This document shows positions 37,104-45,990 of a stretch of DNA of 64,000 nucleotides, piece after piece. Origin of the DNA: Erythrobacter sp. JK5 (GTDB taxonomy: Bacteria; Pseudomonadota; Alphaproteobacteria; Sphingomonadales; Sphingomonadaceae). The notes beneath the pieces were generated by a model. It saw only the letters and a list, made by a program, of their open reading frames with translations. It searched no databases and was not told the origin of the DNA. Location of the stretch: positions 2,852,001 to 2,916,000 of the forward strand of contig NZ_CP073577.1 of NCBI RefSeq assembly GCF_018205975.1, read 5' to 3'. The position numbers were made by a program, and so were the translations under genes. The first letter of the stretch is position 1. Each line of letters starts with the position of its first letter.

Positions 37104-38000
37104 ATGGGGTTGGGTGAAGCAAACGCGACGGGCGCGAAGGAAACGGTAGTCAGCCGCTTCCACCAGCCGCCGAGCCAGTTCGACGGCTGCTTTACGACGT
37201 TCTACCACCTGACGCTCGACGTGCCCGATGGCGGGACGATTCACGATTACCTGCTGCCCGAATGGGCCAACGTCCGGTTCTTCTCGGGAAGCCTCCCGAT
37301 CGCCAGGATCGGCCGCTCGCAGGTCGGCGGGGCGCGCTTCAGCGCCACCGGGCCAAGCTCGTTGCCGTGCGAGTTCGAGCTGGGAAGCTCGCGAATGTGG
37401 GGAGTCGGCCTGCTCCCGCTCGGCTGGGCGCGGTTCGTCGATGCCGAGGCCCGCGAGTTCGCCAACACCGCGTTCGACGGAACGACGCATCCCGCCTTCG
37501 CCCGGTTCGACGAACTGTCCGAGCCGCTGTGCGATCCGGCGCTCGATGTCGAGAGCCAGCTCGAGGCGATGATCGCCATCCTCGGTCGGCTGATGCGCCG
37601 CAACCGCGATGAAGCCAAGATCGTCCGGGTCAACGACGCGCTGGTCTCCGGCTCCTTCACCGCGGTTGGCGATATGGCCGATGCATGTGCGATGAGCATC
37701 CGCACGCTCGAGCGGGTGTGCCAGCGCTATTTCGGCTTCACCCCGAAGCTCCTGATGCGGCGCCAGCGCTTCATGCGCAGCCTGACCAGCTACATGCTGC
37801 ATCAGGGCACCCGCTGGACAGAAGCGATGGACCGCGATTATCATGATCAGGCCCAATTCACCCGCGAATTCCATGAGTTCATGACGATGAATCCGAGCCA
37901 GTACGCCAGCCTCGACCACCCGATCATCGCGTCGTTCATGGAGGCCCGGGCGCGGGTCTGGGGCAGCGCGGCGCAGACACTCGACCGTCCATCGCGATGA
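37104..38000 (+). CDS. AraC-family transcriptional regulator (tandem copy 1)
   Basis: A 298-residue regulator. The N-terminal ~170 residues contain LLPEWANVRFF and WGVGLLPLGWARFVDAEAREFA, shared with the next gene. The C-terminal DNA-binding domain has two helix-turn-helix units: AVGDMADACAMSIRTLERVCQRYFGFTPKLLMRRQRF and the segment through DRDYHDQAQFTREFHEFMTMNPSQY. The ligand and targets are unknown. It is separated from its paralogue by 10 nt, so both are probably made from one transcript. Confidence 0.85.
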   Translation: MGLGEANATGAKETVVSRFHQPPSQFDGCFTTFYHLTLDVPDGGTIHDYLLPEWANVRFFSGSLPIARIGRSQVGGARFSATGPSSLPCEFELGSSRMWGVGLLPLGWARFVDAEAREFANTAFDGTTHPAFARFDELSEPLCDPALDVESQLEAMIAILGRLMRRNRDEAKIVRVNDALVSGSFTAVGDMADACAMSIRTLERVCQRYFGFTPKLLMRRQRFMRSLTSYMLHQGTRWTEAMDRDYHDQAQFTREFHEFMTMNPSQYASLDHPIIASFMEARARVWGSAAQTLDRPSR

Positions 38001-38010
38001 TCCCGGCGTC

Positions 38011-38919
38011 ATGAATGCTGCAGTCGATGGTCCGGCAGTCACGATCCGTTTTGCGCTTCCCGAAGAACGGCTTCGCCCGTTCATAACGACCTATTACCGG
38101 ACCGAAGTGCGCTGCTCACCCGGCGAGCCGTGGCTCGAGGATCGGCTTCATCCCGAATGGCCGAACTTGCGCTTTCTGCCGGCCGGTTCGACCGAGGGAT
38201 CGATCGGTTCGGCGCTGTTGGAACCAATGCCTGCTTTCGCGGTCACCGGCCCGACCAGCCGCGCCTGTCGCTTTCGCGTCGCGTCGGGCGGAAGCTGGGG
38301 CATCGGCCTGATGCCGCTCGGCTGGGCCGCGTTCATGGGCGGCGAGGCGGGCGATTACGCCGACCGCGTGGTCGATGGCCTGTCCGACCCGGCGTTCGCG
38401 CGGTTCCACTCGCTCGCCCGGGCGCTTGCGACAGGGGCTGGCGGGTTCGCCGACGGCCTGAAGTCGATCGAGACGCATATGGCCGGGCTGGCCGACGCCG
38501 CGGCCACGGGCACGCTGCGGAACGCCGCCGCGATCACCGCGGTCAACGCCGCGCTGGTAGATCCGGAGACCGCCACGGTTGCCGATCTCGCGCAGCGGGT
38601 CGACATGAACGTCCGATCGCTCGAACGGTTGTGTCGCCGCGCTTTCGGCTTCACGCCCAAACTTCTGCTGCGGCGGCAGCGATTCCTGCGGAGCCTCGCG
38701 CAGTTCATGCTCGATCCCTCGCTCAAATGGCTGAGCACGCTGGATCACCGTTATCACGACCAGGCGCATTTCGTGCGGGACTTCAAGCGCTTCATGGGCA
38801 TGGCGCCGACCACTTACGCCAAGCTCGACAAGCCTCTGCTGGTGGCGGCGGCGCGCGCGCGGATGGAGATCGCGGGCGAGGCGGTGCAAGGCCTGCACGA
38901 ACCGAAGCCGGCAGACTGA
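38011..38919 (+). CDS. AraC-family transcriptional regulator (tandem copy 2)
   Basis: A 302-residue paralogue of the preceding gene. Shared N-terminal motifs are LHPEWPNLRFL and WGIGLMPLGWAAFMGGEAGDYA; the DNA-binding domain contains TVADLAQRVDMNVRSLERLCRRAFGFTPKLLLRRQRF and DHRYHDQAHFVRDFKRFMGMAPTTY. The conservation of both halves points to a whole-gene duplication. No target gene is obvious nearby; pheS starts 101 nt downstream. Confidence 0.85.
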   Translation: MNAAVDGPAVTIRFALPEERLRPFITTYYRTEVRCSPGEPWLEDRLHPEWPNLRFLPAGSTEGSIGSALLEPMPAFAVTGPTSRACRFRVASGGSWGIGLMPLGWAAFMGGEAGDYADRVVDGLSDPAFARFHSLARALATGAGGFADGLKSIETHMAGLADAAATGTLRNAAAITAVNAALVDPETATVADLAQRVDMNVRSLERLCRRAFGFTPKLLLRRQRFLRSLAQFMLDPSLKWLSTLDHRYHDQAHFVRDFKRFMGMAPTTYAKLDKPLLVAAARARMEIAGEAVQGLHEPKPAD

Positions 38920-39019
38920 TTGGCCACGCGGTACGGGGAATCGCGGCAAACAGGCCAAACGCGCTTTGCAACTCGGGGCAATTGCCGCTAGCGGACCCGC
39001 TCAATCGACTGAGCACATC

Positions 39020-40174
39020 ATGACTGATCTGACACCACAGAAAGAGGCGGCGCTCGCCGCTATCGAAGAAACCGATTCGCTCGACGCGCTCGATGCGGAG
39101 CGGGTGGCTGCGCTGGGCAAGAAGGGATGGGTAAGCCTTGCCCTGAAATCGCTCGGCGGGATGAGCCCCGACCAACGCCAGCAGGCGGCACCCGCGATCC
39201 AGGCCGTGCGCAGCGCCATCGCCGACGCGATCGAGAGCAAGAAGGCCACGCTCGAAGCCGCCGCGCTCGAAGCGCAGCTGGCTAACGAGACGATCGACCT
39301 GACGCTGCCCGCGCCGGTCATGCCCGTCGGCACGATCCACCCGGTCAGCCAGGTGATGGACGAGCTGGCGGAAATCTTTGCCGATCTCGGTTTCGCGGTC
39401 GCGACCGGGCCGGAGATCGAGGACGACTGGCACAACTTCACCGCGCTCAACATGGACGAGAGCCATCCGGCGCGGGCGATGCACGACACTTTCTACTTCC
39501 CGGACACCGCGCCCGATGGTGGCGACGCGGCCTCAAGTAGCGAAGCGGCAGGCCAGAAACGAATGCTGCTGCGCACGCACACGTCGCCGGTGCAGATCCG
39601 TACGATGAAGGAAATCGCTGCCGCCAATCCCGGCGGCGCGCCGGTGCGCATCATCGCGCCGGGCCGGGTCTACCGCTCCGATAGCGACGCGACGCACACG
39701 CCGATGTTCCACCAGGTCGAAGGTCTGGTGATCGACGAGGGCATCCATCTCGGCCACCTGAAATGGACGCTCGAGACCTTCCTCAAGGCGTTTTTCGAGC
39801 GCGAGGATATCGTGCTGCGGCTGCGCCCCTCCTACTTTCCGTTCACCGAACCGAGCGTCGAAGTCGATGTCGGCTATGCCAACGAGAACGGTCGCCGCGT
39901 GGTCGGCGGCCACGGCGATGACGAAGGTCACGACTGGATGGAGCTGCTCGGCAGCGGCATGGTCAATCGCCGCGTGCTCGAAATGGGCGGCTTCGATCCC
40001 GACCGGTGGCAGGGCTTTGCCTGGGGGCTGGGCGTCGATCGGCTCGCGATGCTGAAATACGGCATGGATGATTTGCGCGCCTTCTTCGACGGCGATCCGC
40101 GCTGGTTGGCGCATTACGGCTTCTCGCCGTTCGACCAGCCGACGCTCTCCGCTGGAGTGGGAGCACGCGCATGA
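39020..40174 (+). CDS. pheS: Phenylalanyl-tRNA synthetase alpha subunit
   Basis: A 384-residue class II synthetase subunit. Motif 2 region is RTHTSPVQIRTM followed by IIAPGRVYRSDSDATHTPMFHQVEG, and motif 3 is GFAWGLGVDRLAMLKYG. Class II catalysis charges tRNA-Phe as part of the alpha2-beta2 enzyme. Compared with the family, an extra Gly/Ser/Ala stretch of roughly 12-14 residues (PDGGDAASSSEAAGQK, ~173-188) sits in a loop before RMLLRTHTSP. The ATG at 39020 gives the normal N-terminus. Its stop overlaps the pheT start as ATGA. Confidence 0.96.
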   Translation: MTDLTPQKEAALAAIEETDSLDALDAERVAALGKKGWVSLALKSLGGMSPDQRQQAAPAIQAVRSAIADAIESKKATLEAAALEAQLANETIDLTLPAPVMPVGTIHPVSQVMDELAEIFADLGFAVATGPEIEDDWHNFTALNMDESHPARAMHDTFYFPDTAPDGGDAASSSEAAGQKRMLLRTHTSPVQIRTMKEIAAANPGGAPVRIIAPGRVYRSDSDATHTPMFHQVEGLVIDEGIHLGHLKWTLETFLKAFFEREDIVLRLRPSYFPFTEPSVEVDVGYANENGRRVVGGHGDDEGHDWMELLGSGMVNRRVLEMGGFDPDRWQGFAWGLGVDRLAMLKYGMDDLRAFFDGDPRWLAHYGFSPFDQPTLSAGVGARA

Positions 40175-42582
40175 AGTTCTCGCTCACCTGGCTGAAGGAC
40201 CACCTCGAAACCGAGGCGTCGCTTCAGGAAATCGTAGATGCGCTCAATGCCATCGGCCTCGAAGTCGAAGGCGTCGAGGACCCGGCCGAGCGGCTCGCTG
40301 GCTTCCGCGTGGCCGAAGTGCTGACCGCCGAGAAACACCCCGATGCCGACAAGCTGCAGGTGCTCACCGTCGACACCGGCGAGGGCGATCCGCTGCAGGT
40401 CGTGTGCGGCGCGCCCAATGCCCGCGCCGGGATGAAGGGCGTGCTCGGCCTGCCGGGCGCGGTGGTGCCCGCCAACGGCATGGAGCTGCGCAAGAGCGCA
40501 ATCCGCGGCGTCGAGTCGAACGGCATGATGTGCTCGGTGCGAGAGCTCGAGCTTGGCGACGAGCACGACGGCATCATCGAGCTGCCCGAGGATGCGCCGG
40601 TCGGCCACAGCTTTGCCGATTACCAGGGCTCTTCGCCGGTCATCGACGTGGCGATCACGCCCAACCGCCCGGACTGCATGGGTATCTACGGCATCGCCCG
40701 CGACCTCGCGGCGGCGGGGCTGGGGACATTGAAGCCGATAGCTTTCCCCGAGTTCACGGCTGAAGGCTCATGCCCTGTCGAAATCCGCACCGACGATCCG
40801 GCAGGCTGCCCGGCCTTCTATGGCCGCGTGATCACCGGCGTTAAGAATGGACCTTCACCCGACTGGCTGCAACAGCGGCTCAAGAGCGCGGGCCAGCGCC
40901 CGATCTCGTTGCTGGTCGATCTCACCAACTACCTGATGCTCGCCTATGGCCGCCCGGCGCACGCCTATGACCTCGCCAGGCTGCACGGTGCGGTGGTCGC
41001 GCGGCGCGCCAAGCCGGGCGAGCAGGTGCTGGCGCTCAACGAAAAGACCTACACGCTCGATGAGACCATGACGGTCATCGCCGACGAGAAGGAAGTTCAC
41101 GATATCGCGGGGATCATGGGCGGCGAGAATTCGGGGGTGCAGGACGACACCACCGATGTGCTGCTCGAGATCGCCTATTTCGATCCGCCGACGATCGGGG
41201 TGACCGGGCGCAAGCTGGGCCTAGCGAGCGATGCGCGCACCCGGTTCGAGCGCGGGGTCGATCCCGAATTCCTTGCTGACGGGCTGGACCTGCTGACCGG
41301 GCTGATTGTCGAACTGGCGGGCGGCACGGCGAGCGAAGCCGTGCATGCGGGCGCACCGCCGAGCGAGGCCAAGGTGCTGCAATTCGATGCCGGCCAGACC
41401 ACACGTCTGGGCGGCGTAGAGGTGCCGCCCGAGGAACAGCGTCGCATCCTCGAAAACCTCGATTTCGCGGTTTCGGACCCCGGATCAAGTCCGGGGCAGG
41501 CGTGGCAGGTCACCTGCCCGCCGCGCCGCCACGATATCGAAGGCACCGCCGATCTGGTCGAGGAGGTCGTGCGCATCCACGGCCTCGACACAGTCGAAAG
41601 CGTGGCATTGCCCCGGGCCGAAGGTGTCGCCCGCCCGACCGCCTCGCCCGAACAGGTTACGGAGCGCAAGCTACGCCGCGCGGCTGCGGCCAGCGGGCTC
41701 GACGAAGCGGTGACATGGTCGTTCCTGCCCGAGGCGGAAGCGGCGCATTTCACCGCGACAGACGATCTGTGGACGCTCGCCAATCCGATCAGCGAGGACA
41801 TGAAGGTCATGCGCCCCTCGCTGCTGCCCGGCCTGTTGGTCGCTGCCAAGCGCAACGCCGATCGCGGTGCGGCGGGCACGCGGCTGTTCGAGCTGGGGCG
41901 GCGCTATTTCCGCGGGCAAGACGGGATGAGCGATGAGCGCGCGACACTCGGCATCGTGCTCGCGGGTGAGAAGACCGCACGCGGCTGGGCCAGCGGCAAG
42001 GCGACCCATTTCGACGCGTTCGACGCCAAGGCGCTGGCGCTGTCGCTGCTCGAAACGGCGGGTGCCCCGGCCGACAAGCTGATGGTGATGGGTGAGGCTG
42101 GCGAGCAATTCCATCCCGGCCAGTCGGCAACGCTCCGGCTCGGTCCGAAAAAGGTGCTGGCGCGCTTCGGCATGCTGCATCCGGCGACGCTGAAGGCGTT
42201 CGATCTCGATGGTCCGGTCGCAGCGGTCGAGCTGTTCCTCGACGCGATCCCCGCGAAGAAGGGAGCCGCCGGATTTGCGCGCGCCACCTTTGCGCCGCCC
42301 GCGCTGCAAGCCGTCACCCGCGACTTCGCGTTCGTGGTGCCTGCGGATCTTCCTGCAGGCGAGTTGCTGCGCGCGGTCAGGGGCGCGGACAAGTCCAACA
42401 TCGTCGACGCCCGCATCTTCGACCAGTTCACCGGCGGCAGCCTGCCCGAAGGCACAAAGTCGCTCGCACTCGAAGTGACGCTGCAACCGCAGGACAAAAG
42501 CTACAAGGACGCCGATCTCAAGGCGATTTCGGACGCGGTTGTCGCGGCGGCGGCGAAGCAAGGAGCGGAGCTGCGCGGTTGA
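40171..42582 (+). CDS. pheT: Phenylalanyl-tRNA synthetase beta subunit
   Basis: An 803-residue protein. It begins with MKFSLTWLKDHLE and a tRNA-binding OB-fold domain (residues ~40-150, HPDADKLQVLTVD), then B3/B4 editing domains (VDLTNYLMLAYGRPAHAYD), the B5 domain (PPRRHDIEGTADLVEEVVRIHG) and ends with an FDX-ACB anticodon-binding domain (PALQAVTRDFAFVV to the C-terminus). The B5 region carries a short in-frame extension SDPGSSPGQAW encoded by a palindromic repeat (see 41478). ATGA overlap with pheS ensures coupled synthesis of the two subunits. Confidence 0.97.
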   Translation: MKFSLTWLKDHLETEASLQEIVDALNAIGLEVEGVEDPAERLAGFRVAEVLTAEKHPDADKLQVLTVDTGEGDPLQVVCGAPNARAGMKGVLGLPGAVVPANGMELRKSAIRGVESNGMMCSVRELELGDEHDGIIELPEDAPVGHSFADYQGSSPVIDVAITPNRPDCMGIYGIARDLAAAGLGTLKPIAFPEFTAEGSCPVEIRTDDPAGCPAFYGRVITGVKNGPSPDWLQQRLKSAGQRPISLLVDLTNYLMLAYGRPAHAYDLARLHGAVVARRAKPGEQVLALNEKTYTLDETMTVIADEKEVHDIAGIMGGENSGVQDDTTDVLLEIAYFDPPTIGVTGRKLGLASDARTRFERGVDPEFLADGLDLLTGLIVELAGGTASEAVHAGAPPSEAKVLQFDAGQTTRLGGVEVPPEEQRRILENLDFAVSDPGSSPGQAWQVTCPPRRHDIEGTADLVEEVVRIHGLDTVESVALPRAEGVARPTASPEQVTERKLRRAAAASGLDEAVTWSFLPEAEAAHFTATDDLWTLANPISEDMKVMRPSLLPGLLVAAKRNADRGAAGTRLFELGRRYFRGQDGMSDERATLGIVLAGEKTARGWASGKATHFDAFDAKALALSLLETAGAPADKLMVMGEAGEQFHPGQSATLRLGPKKVLARFGMLHPATLKAFDLDGPVAAVELFLDAIPAKKGAAGFARATFAPPALQAVTRDFAFVVPADLPAGELLRAVRGADKSNIVDARIFDQFTGGSLPEGTKSLALEVTLQPQDKSYKDADLKAISDAVVAAAAKQGAELRG
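41478..41496 (+). repeat. Palindromic REP-like element inside pheT
   Basis: CCCCGGATCAAGTCCGGGG has perfect 7-bp arms (41478-41484, 41490-41496) around TCAAG. From general knowledge, near-identical GTCCCGGATCAAGTCCGGGAC-type palindromes are frequent in intergenic DNA of alphaproteobacteria. Here the element is read in frame as Asp-Pro-Gly-Ser-Ser-Pro-Gly within the pheT product. Confidence 0.7.
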
Positions 42583-42600
42583 TCCGCGCGCCGAATTCGT

Positions 42601-44133
42601 ATGTCCAATCGCCGAACCTTCGCGATCATCTCGCACCCCGACGCGGGCAAGACCACGCTGACCGAGAAGCTGCTGCTTCAGGGCGGCGCGATCCATTTAG
42701 CGGGTGAGGTCAAGGCGCGCGGGCAGCAGCGGCGAGCGCGCTCGGACTGGATGAAGATCGAGCAGCAGCGCGGTATCTCGGTCACGTCGTCGGTGATGAC
42801 GTTCGAGAAGGAATACGAAGGGGAGACGATCACCTTCAACCTGCTCGACACGCCCGGTCACGAGGACTTTTCCGAAGATACCTACCGCACGCTGACCGCC
42901 GTCGACAGCGCGATCATGGTGATCGATGCGGCCAAGGGGATCGAGCCGCAGACGCGCAAGCTGTTCGAAGTGTGCCGGTTGCGCTCGGTGCCGATCATCA
43001 CCTTCGTCAACAAGGTCGATCGCGAGGGCCGTCCGGTGTTCGAGCTGCTCGACGAGATCGCCGACATGCTCGCGCTCGACGTCAGCCCGCAGATGTACCC
43101 GGTCGGAATGGGCGGGCAATTCCAGGGCGTGCTCGATTTCGCCACCGGCAAGGTCGCGGTGCCCGAAGGCGGAAGCAAGGAGTTCCTCGGCACGCGCAAG
43201 AGCGATTTCGAGCTGCCCGAAGAGGTTGCCGAGAATGTCGAACTCGCGCAGATCGGCTACCCGGAATTCGACCTCGAGGCCTATCGCAATGGCGATCTCA
43301 CCCCGGTCTATTTCGGCTCGGCGCTAAAGAATTTCGGTGTCGAGGAACTGATCGATGCCATCGCCAGGCACGCCCCGCCGCCGCGCGCGCAGCCTGCGGG
43401 TGAAGAGCAGATCGAACCGACCCGCGACGAGGTGACCGGCTTCATCTTCAAGGTGCAGGCCAACATGGATCCGAACCACCGCGACCGGATCGCGTTCATG
43501 CGGCAGGTTTCGGGCACGTTCAAACGCGGGATGAAACTGACGCCGAGCGGTCTGGGCAAACCGATCGCGATCCATTCGCCGATCCTGTTCTTTGCGCAGG
43601 ACCGCGAGATCGCCGACACCGCCGAGGCGGGCGACATCATCGGCATTCCCAACCACGGGACGCTGCGAGTGGGCGATACGCTTTCCGAAAAAGATCAGGT
43701 GCGGTTCACCGGCCTGCCGAACTTCGCGCCGGAAATCCTGCGCCGCGTGCAGCTCAAGGATCCGACCAAGACCAAGCAGCTGCGCAAGGCGCTCGACGAC
43801 CTGTCCGAAGAGGGCGTGATCCAGGTGTTCTATCCGGAGATCGGCGCGAACCACATCGTCGGCGTGGTCGGCCAGCTCCAGCTCGACGTGCTGATCGCGC
43901 GGCTCGAGGCCGAATACAAGGTCGAAGCCGCGCTCGAAGCCTCGCCCTTCGCCACCGCGCGCTGGATCAAGGGCGAACAGAAAGCGCTCGACGAGTTCGA
44001 AAGCTTCAACCGCGCAAACCTCGCCAAGGATCGCGACGGCGATCTCGTGTTCATGGCCAAGAGCCCGTGGGACGTGAACTACCAGGTCGAAAAGAACCCG
44101 GAGCTGACCTTCTCAGCCACCAAGGAAAGGTGA
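42601..44133 (+). CDS. prfC: Peptide chain release factor 3
   Basis: A 510-residue translational GTPase related to EF-G. G1 is SHPDAGKTT, G2 lies in the QQRGISVTSSVM stretch, G3 is DTPGHEDFSEDTYRT and G4 is FVNKVDREGR. It recycles RF1/RF2 from the ribosome after termination. Length is slightly below E. coli RF3. Start 18 nt after pheT; no terminator between, so the genes may be co-transcribed. Confidence 0.95.
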   Translation: MSNRRTFAIISHPDAGKTTLTEKLLLQGGAIHLAGEVKARGQQRRARSDWMKIEQQRGISVTSSVMTFEKEYEGETITFNLLDTPGHEDFSEDTYRTLTAVDSAIMVIDAAKGIEPQTRKLFEVCRLRSVPIITFVNKVDREGRPVFELLDEIADMLALDVSPQMYPVGMGGQFQGVLDFATGKVAVPEGGSKEFLGTRKSDFELPEEVAENVELAQIGYPEFDLEAYRNGDLTPVYFGSALKNFGVEELIDAIARHAPPPRAQPAGEEQIEPTRDEVTGFIFKVQANMDPNHRDRIAFMRQVSGTFKRGMKLTPSGLGKPIAIHSPILFFAQDREIADTAEAGDIIGIPNHGTLRVGDTLSEKDQVRFTGLPNFAPEILRRVQLKDPTKTKQLRKALDDLSEEGVIQVFYPEIGANHIVGVVGQLQLDVLIARLEAEYKVEAALEASPFATARWIKGEQKALDEFESFNRANLAKDRDGDLVFMAKSPWDVNYQVEKNPELTFSATKER

Positions 44134-44170
44134 GGTTGCGGGAGACGCAACTTCGCGGCATGGCGCGGAC

Positions 44171-45040
44171 ATGACCATCCCCGGCCCCAATTCCCAGACC
44201 TTCATCTCGCAGCGCCTGCGGCTCAACTATTTCGACTGGGGCAATGAGGGCAAGCCGCCGCTGGTGCTGGTCCATGGCGGGCGCGACCATGCGCGCAGCT
44301 GGGACTGGACCGCCGAGCAGCTGATGCAGGACTGGCACGTGGTCGCGATGGATCACCGCGGGCACGGCGACAGCGACTGGGTGTCGGACGGCAATTACAA
44401 TTCGAACGACATGGTCTACGATCTCGCGCAGTTGATCCACCAGCTCGGGCGCGGGCCGGTGACGATCGTCTCGCACTCGATGGGCGGCAATGTCGCGCTG
44501 CGCTATGCCGGGATGTTCCCCGACATGGTGACCAAGCTGGTCGCGATCGAGGGGCTCGGCCCGTCGCCCGAATGGAAGGCCGAGGAGCGCAAGACGCCCT
44601 ATCCCGAGCGGATGCGCGAATGGATCGAGAAGAAGCGCAAGGCCGCCGGTCGCACCCCGCGCAAATATGACACCATCGAAGCCGCTTTCGCGCGGATGAT
44701 CGAGGAGAATTCCTACCTCACCGAGGATCAGGCCCGGCACCTGACGATCCACGGGGTCAACCGCAACGAGGACGGGACCTACAGCTGGAAGTTCGACCCG
44801 CACCTCAATGTCTGGGGCGTCGAGGATGTCGCCGACGAATTCATGGAAGCGACCTGGGGGGCGATCACCTGCCCGACCTTGCTGCTCTACGGCGCCGACA
44901 GCTGGGCCTCGAACCCGGAAAAGGACGGTCGGCTCGAACACTTCAACACTGCCAGCGTGATCGAGTTCGAAAAGGCCGGACACTGGCTGCACCACGACCA
45001 GTTCGATCGCTTCATCGGGGTGCTGCGGGACTTCCTGTGA
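44171..45040 (+). CDS. Alpha/beta-hydrolase
   Basis: A 289-residue alpha/beta-hydrolase fold enzyme. The oxyanion-side motif is VLVHGGRDHARSWDW, the nucleophile elbow is SHSMGGN (Ser), the acid is probably the Asp of LLYGADSWASN and the catalytic His lies in AGHWLHHDQFDRF. No signal peptide, so cytosolic. The substrate is unknown; the family includes esterases, epoxide hydrolases and haloalkane dehalogenases. It overlaps the following GFA gene by 4 nt (GTGA), part of a run of small enzymes. Confidence 0.85.
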   Translation: MTIPGPNSQTFISQRLRLNYFDWGNEGKPPLVLVHGGRDHARSWDWTAEQLMQDWHVVAMDHRGHGDSDWVSDGNYNSNDMVYDLAQLIHQLGRGPVTIVSHSMGGNVALRYAGMFPDMVTKLVAIEGLGPSPEWKAEERKTPYPERMREWIEKKRKAAGRTPRKYDTIEAAFARMIEENSYLTEDQARHLTIHGVNRNEDGTYSWKFDPHLNVWGVEDVADEFMEATWGAITCPTLLLYGADSWASNPEKDGRLEHFNTASVIEFEKAGHWLHHDQFDRFIGVLRDFL

Positions 45041-45402
45041 GCGGTGCGCGGCCCCGACAGCGGCTGACCGGGAGCTGCCATTGCGGCGCCGTACAGTTCG
45101 CGATCACCACCGACTTCCCCGAACTCACCACCTGCGACTGCTCGATCTGTGCGCGCAAGAACGCGCTGATGGTGAAGGTGCACGAAAGCGATTTCGAGCT
45201 GCTCGCGGGCGACGATGCGCTCACCGAATACCGGTTCCACACCATGACGGCGCGGCACTTTTTCTGTTCGACTTGTGGTATCTACCCGTTTCACCGCAAG
45301 CGGGTGACGCCGGACTTCGTCGGGATCAACGTCTTCTGCCTCGATGATTTCGACCCGGCGGGTATCCCGGTGCGGGCGACGATTGGAAAGGGAATGGACT
45401 GA
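45037..45402 (+). CDS. GFA-family (glutathione-dependent formaldehyde-activating-like) zinc protein
   Basis: A 121-residue CENP-V/GFA fold protein. Zinc-binding cysteines are visible in GSCHCGAVQF, TTCDCSICARKNA and FFCSTCGIYPF, spaced as in the family. Some relatives bind S-hydroxymethylglutathione, but most are of unknown role, so the activity is not assigned. The GTG start overlaps the hydrolase stop, and its own TGA overlaps the next ATG (TGATG). Confidence 0.88.
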   Translation: MSGARPRQRLTGSCHCGAVQFAITTDFPELTTCDCSICARKNALMVKVHESDFELLAGDDALTEYRFHTMTARHFFCSTCGIYPFHRKRVTPDFVGINVFCLDDFDPAGIPVRATIGKGMD

Positions 45403-45971
45403 TGGCCGACTTCTTCGATGCGCTGGACCCCAAGCACGTCGCGATGATCGAGAAGCAGCCGGTGTTCTTCGTCGCGACGGCTGCGAGCGAAGGGCGGATC
45501 AATCTCAGCCCCAAGGGCTACGACGCGTTCCGGGTGCTCTCGCCGACGCGGGTCGCCTATCTCGATCTTGGCGGGTCGGGCAACGAGACCCATGCGCACC
45601 TTGCCGCCGCCCAGACCGACAAAGGCCGGCTCACCCTGATGTTCTGCAACTTCGAGCGGCCCGCGCTGATCCTGCGCATCTACGGCACCGGCAAAGCAGT
45701 CCTGCCGCAGGACGAGGGTTGGGACGAGCTCGCCGCGCATTTCACGATGATGCCCGGCACGCGGCAGATCTTCGATATCGCAGTCGAGAGCGTCCAGACA
45801 TCATGCGGGTGGGGCGTGCCGTTCATGAGCCTCGAAGGCGAGCGCGAAACGCTCAAGAAGGCGCACCGCCAGGCCGATCCGGCGGAGTGGGAAGCCAAGA
45901 TGGCAACGCGCGTCACCAGCATCGACGGGCTGCCGACCCGCGCCACCGATCGCTTCATCGCTGGCGAGTAA
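45402..45971 (+). CDS. Pyridoxamine 5'-phosphate oxidase-family protein
   Basis: A 189-residue flavin-binding split-barrel protein (FMN-binding family). The N-terminal ALDPKHVAMIEKQPVFFVATAA and GRINLSPKGYDAFRVL followed by VAYLDLGGSGNET are characteristic. True PdxH residues for pyridoxal synthesis are not evident, so it may be a general FMN or F420-type oxidoreductase of unknown substrate. It is in the same overlapping operon as the hydrolase and GFA genes. Confidence 0.82.
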   Translation: MADFFDALDPKHVAMIEKQPVFFVATAASEGRINLSPKGYDAFRVLSPTRVAYLDLGGSGNETHAHLAAAQTDKGRLTLMFCNFERPALILRIYGTGKAVLPQDEGWDELAAHFTMMPGTRQIFDIAVESVQTSCGWGVPFMSLEGERETLKKAHRQADPAEWEAKMATRVTSIDGLPTRATDRFIAGE

Positions 45972-45990
45972 CGCACGGGGAGCAGGTTCC

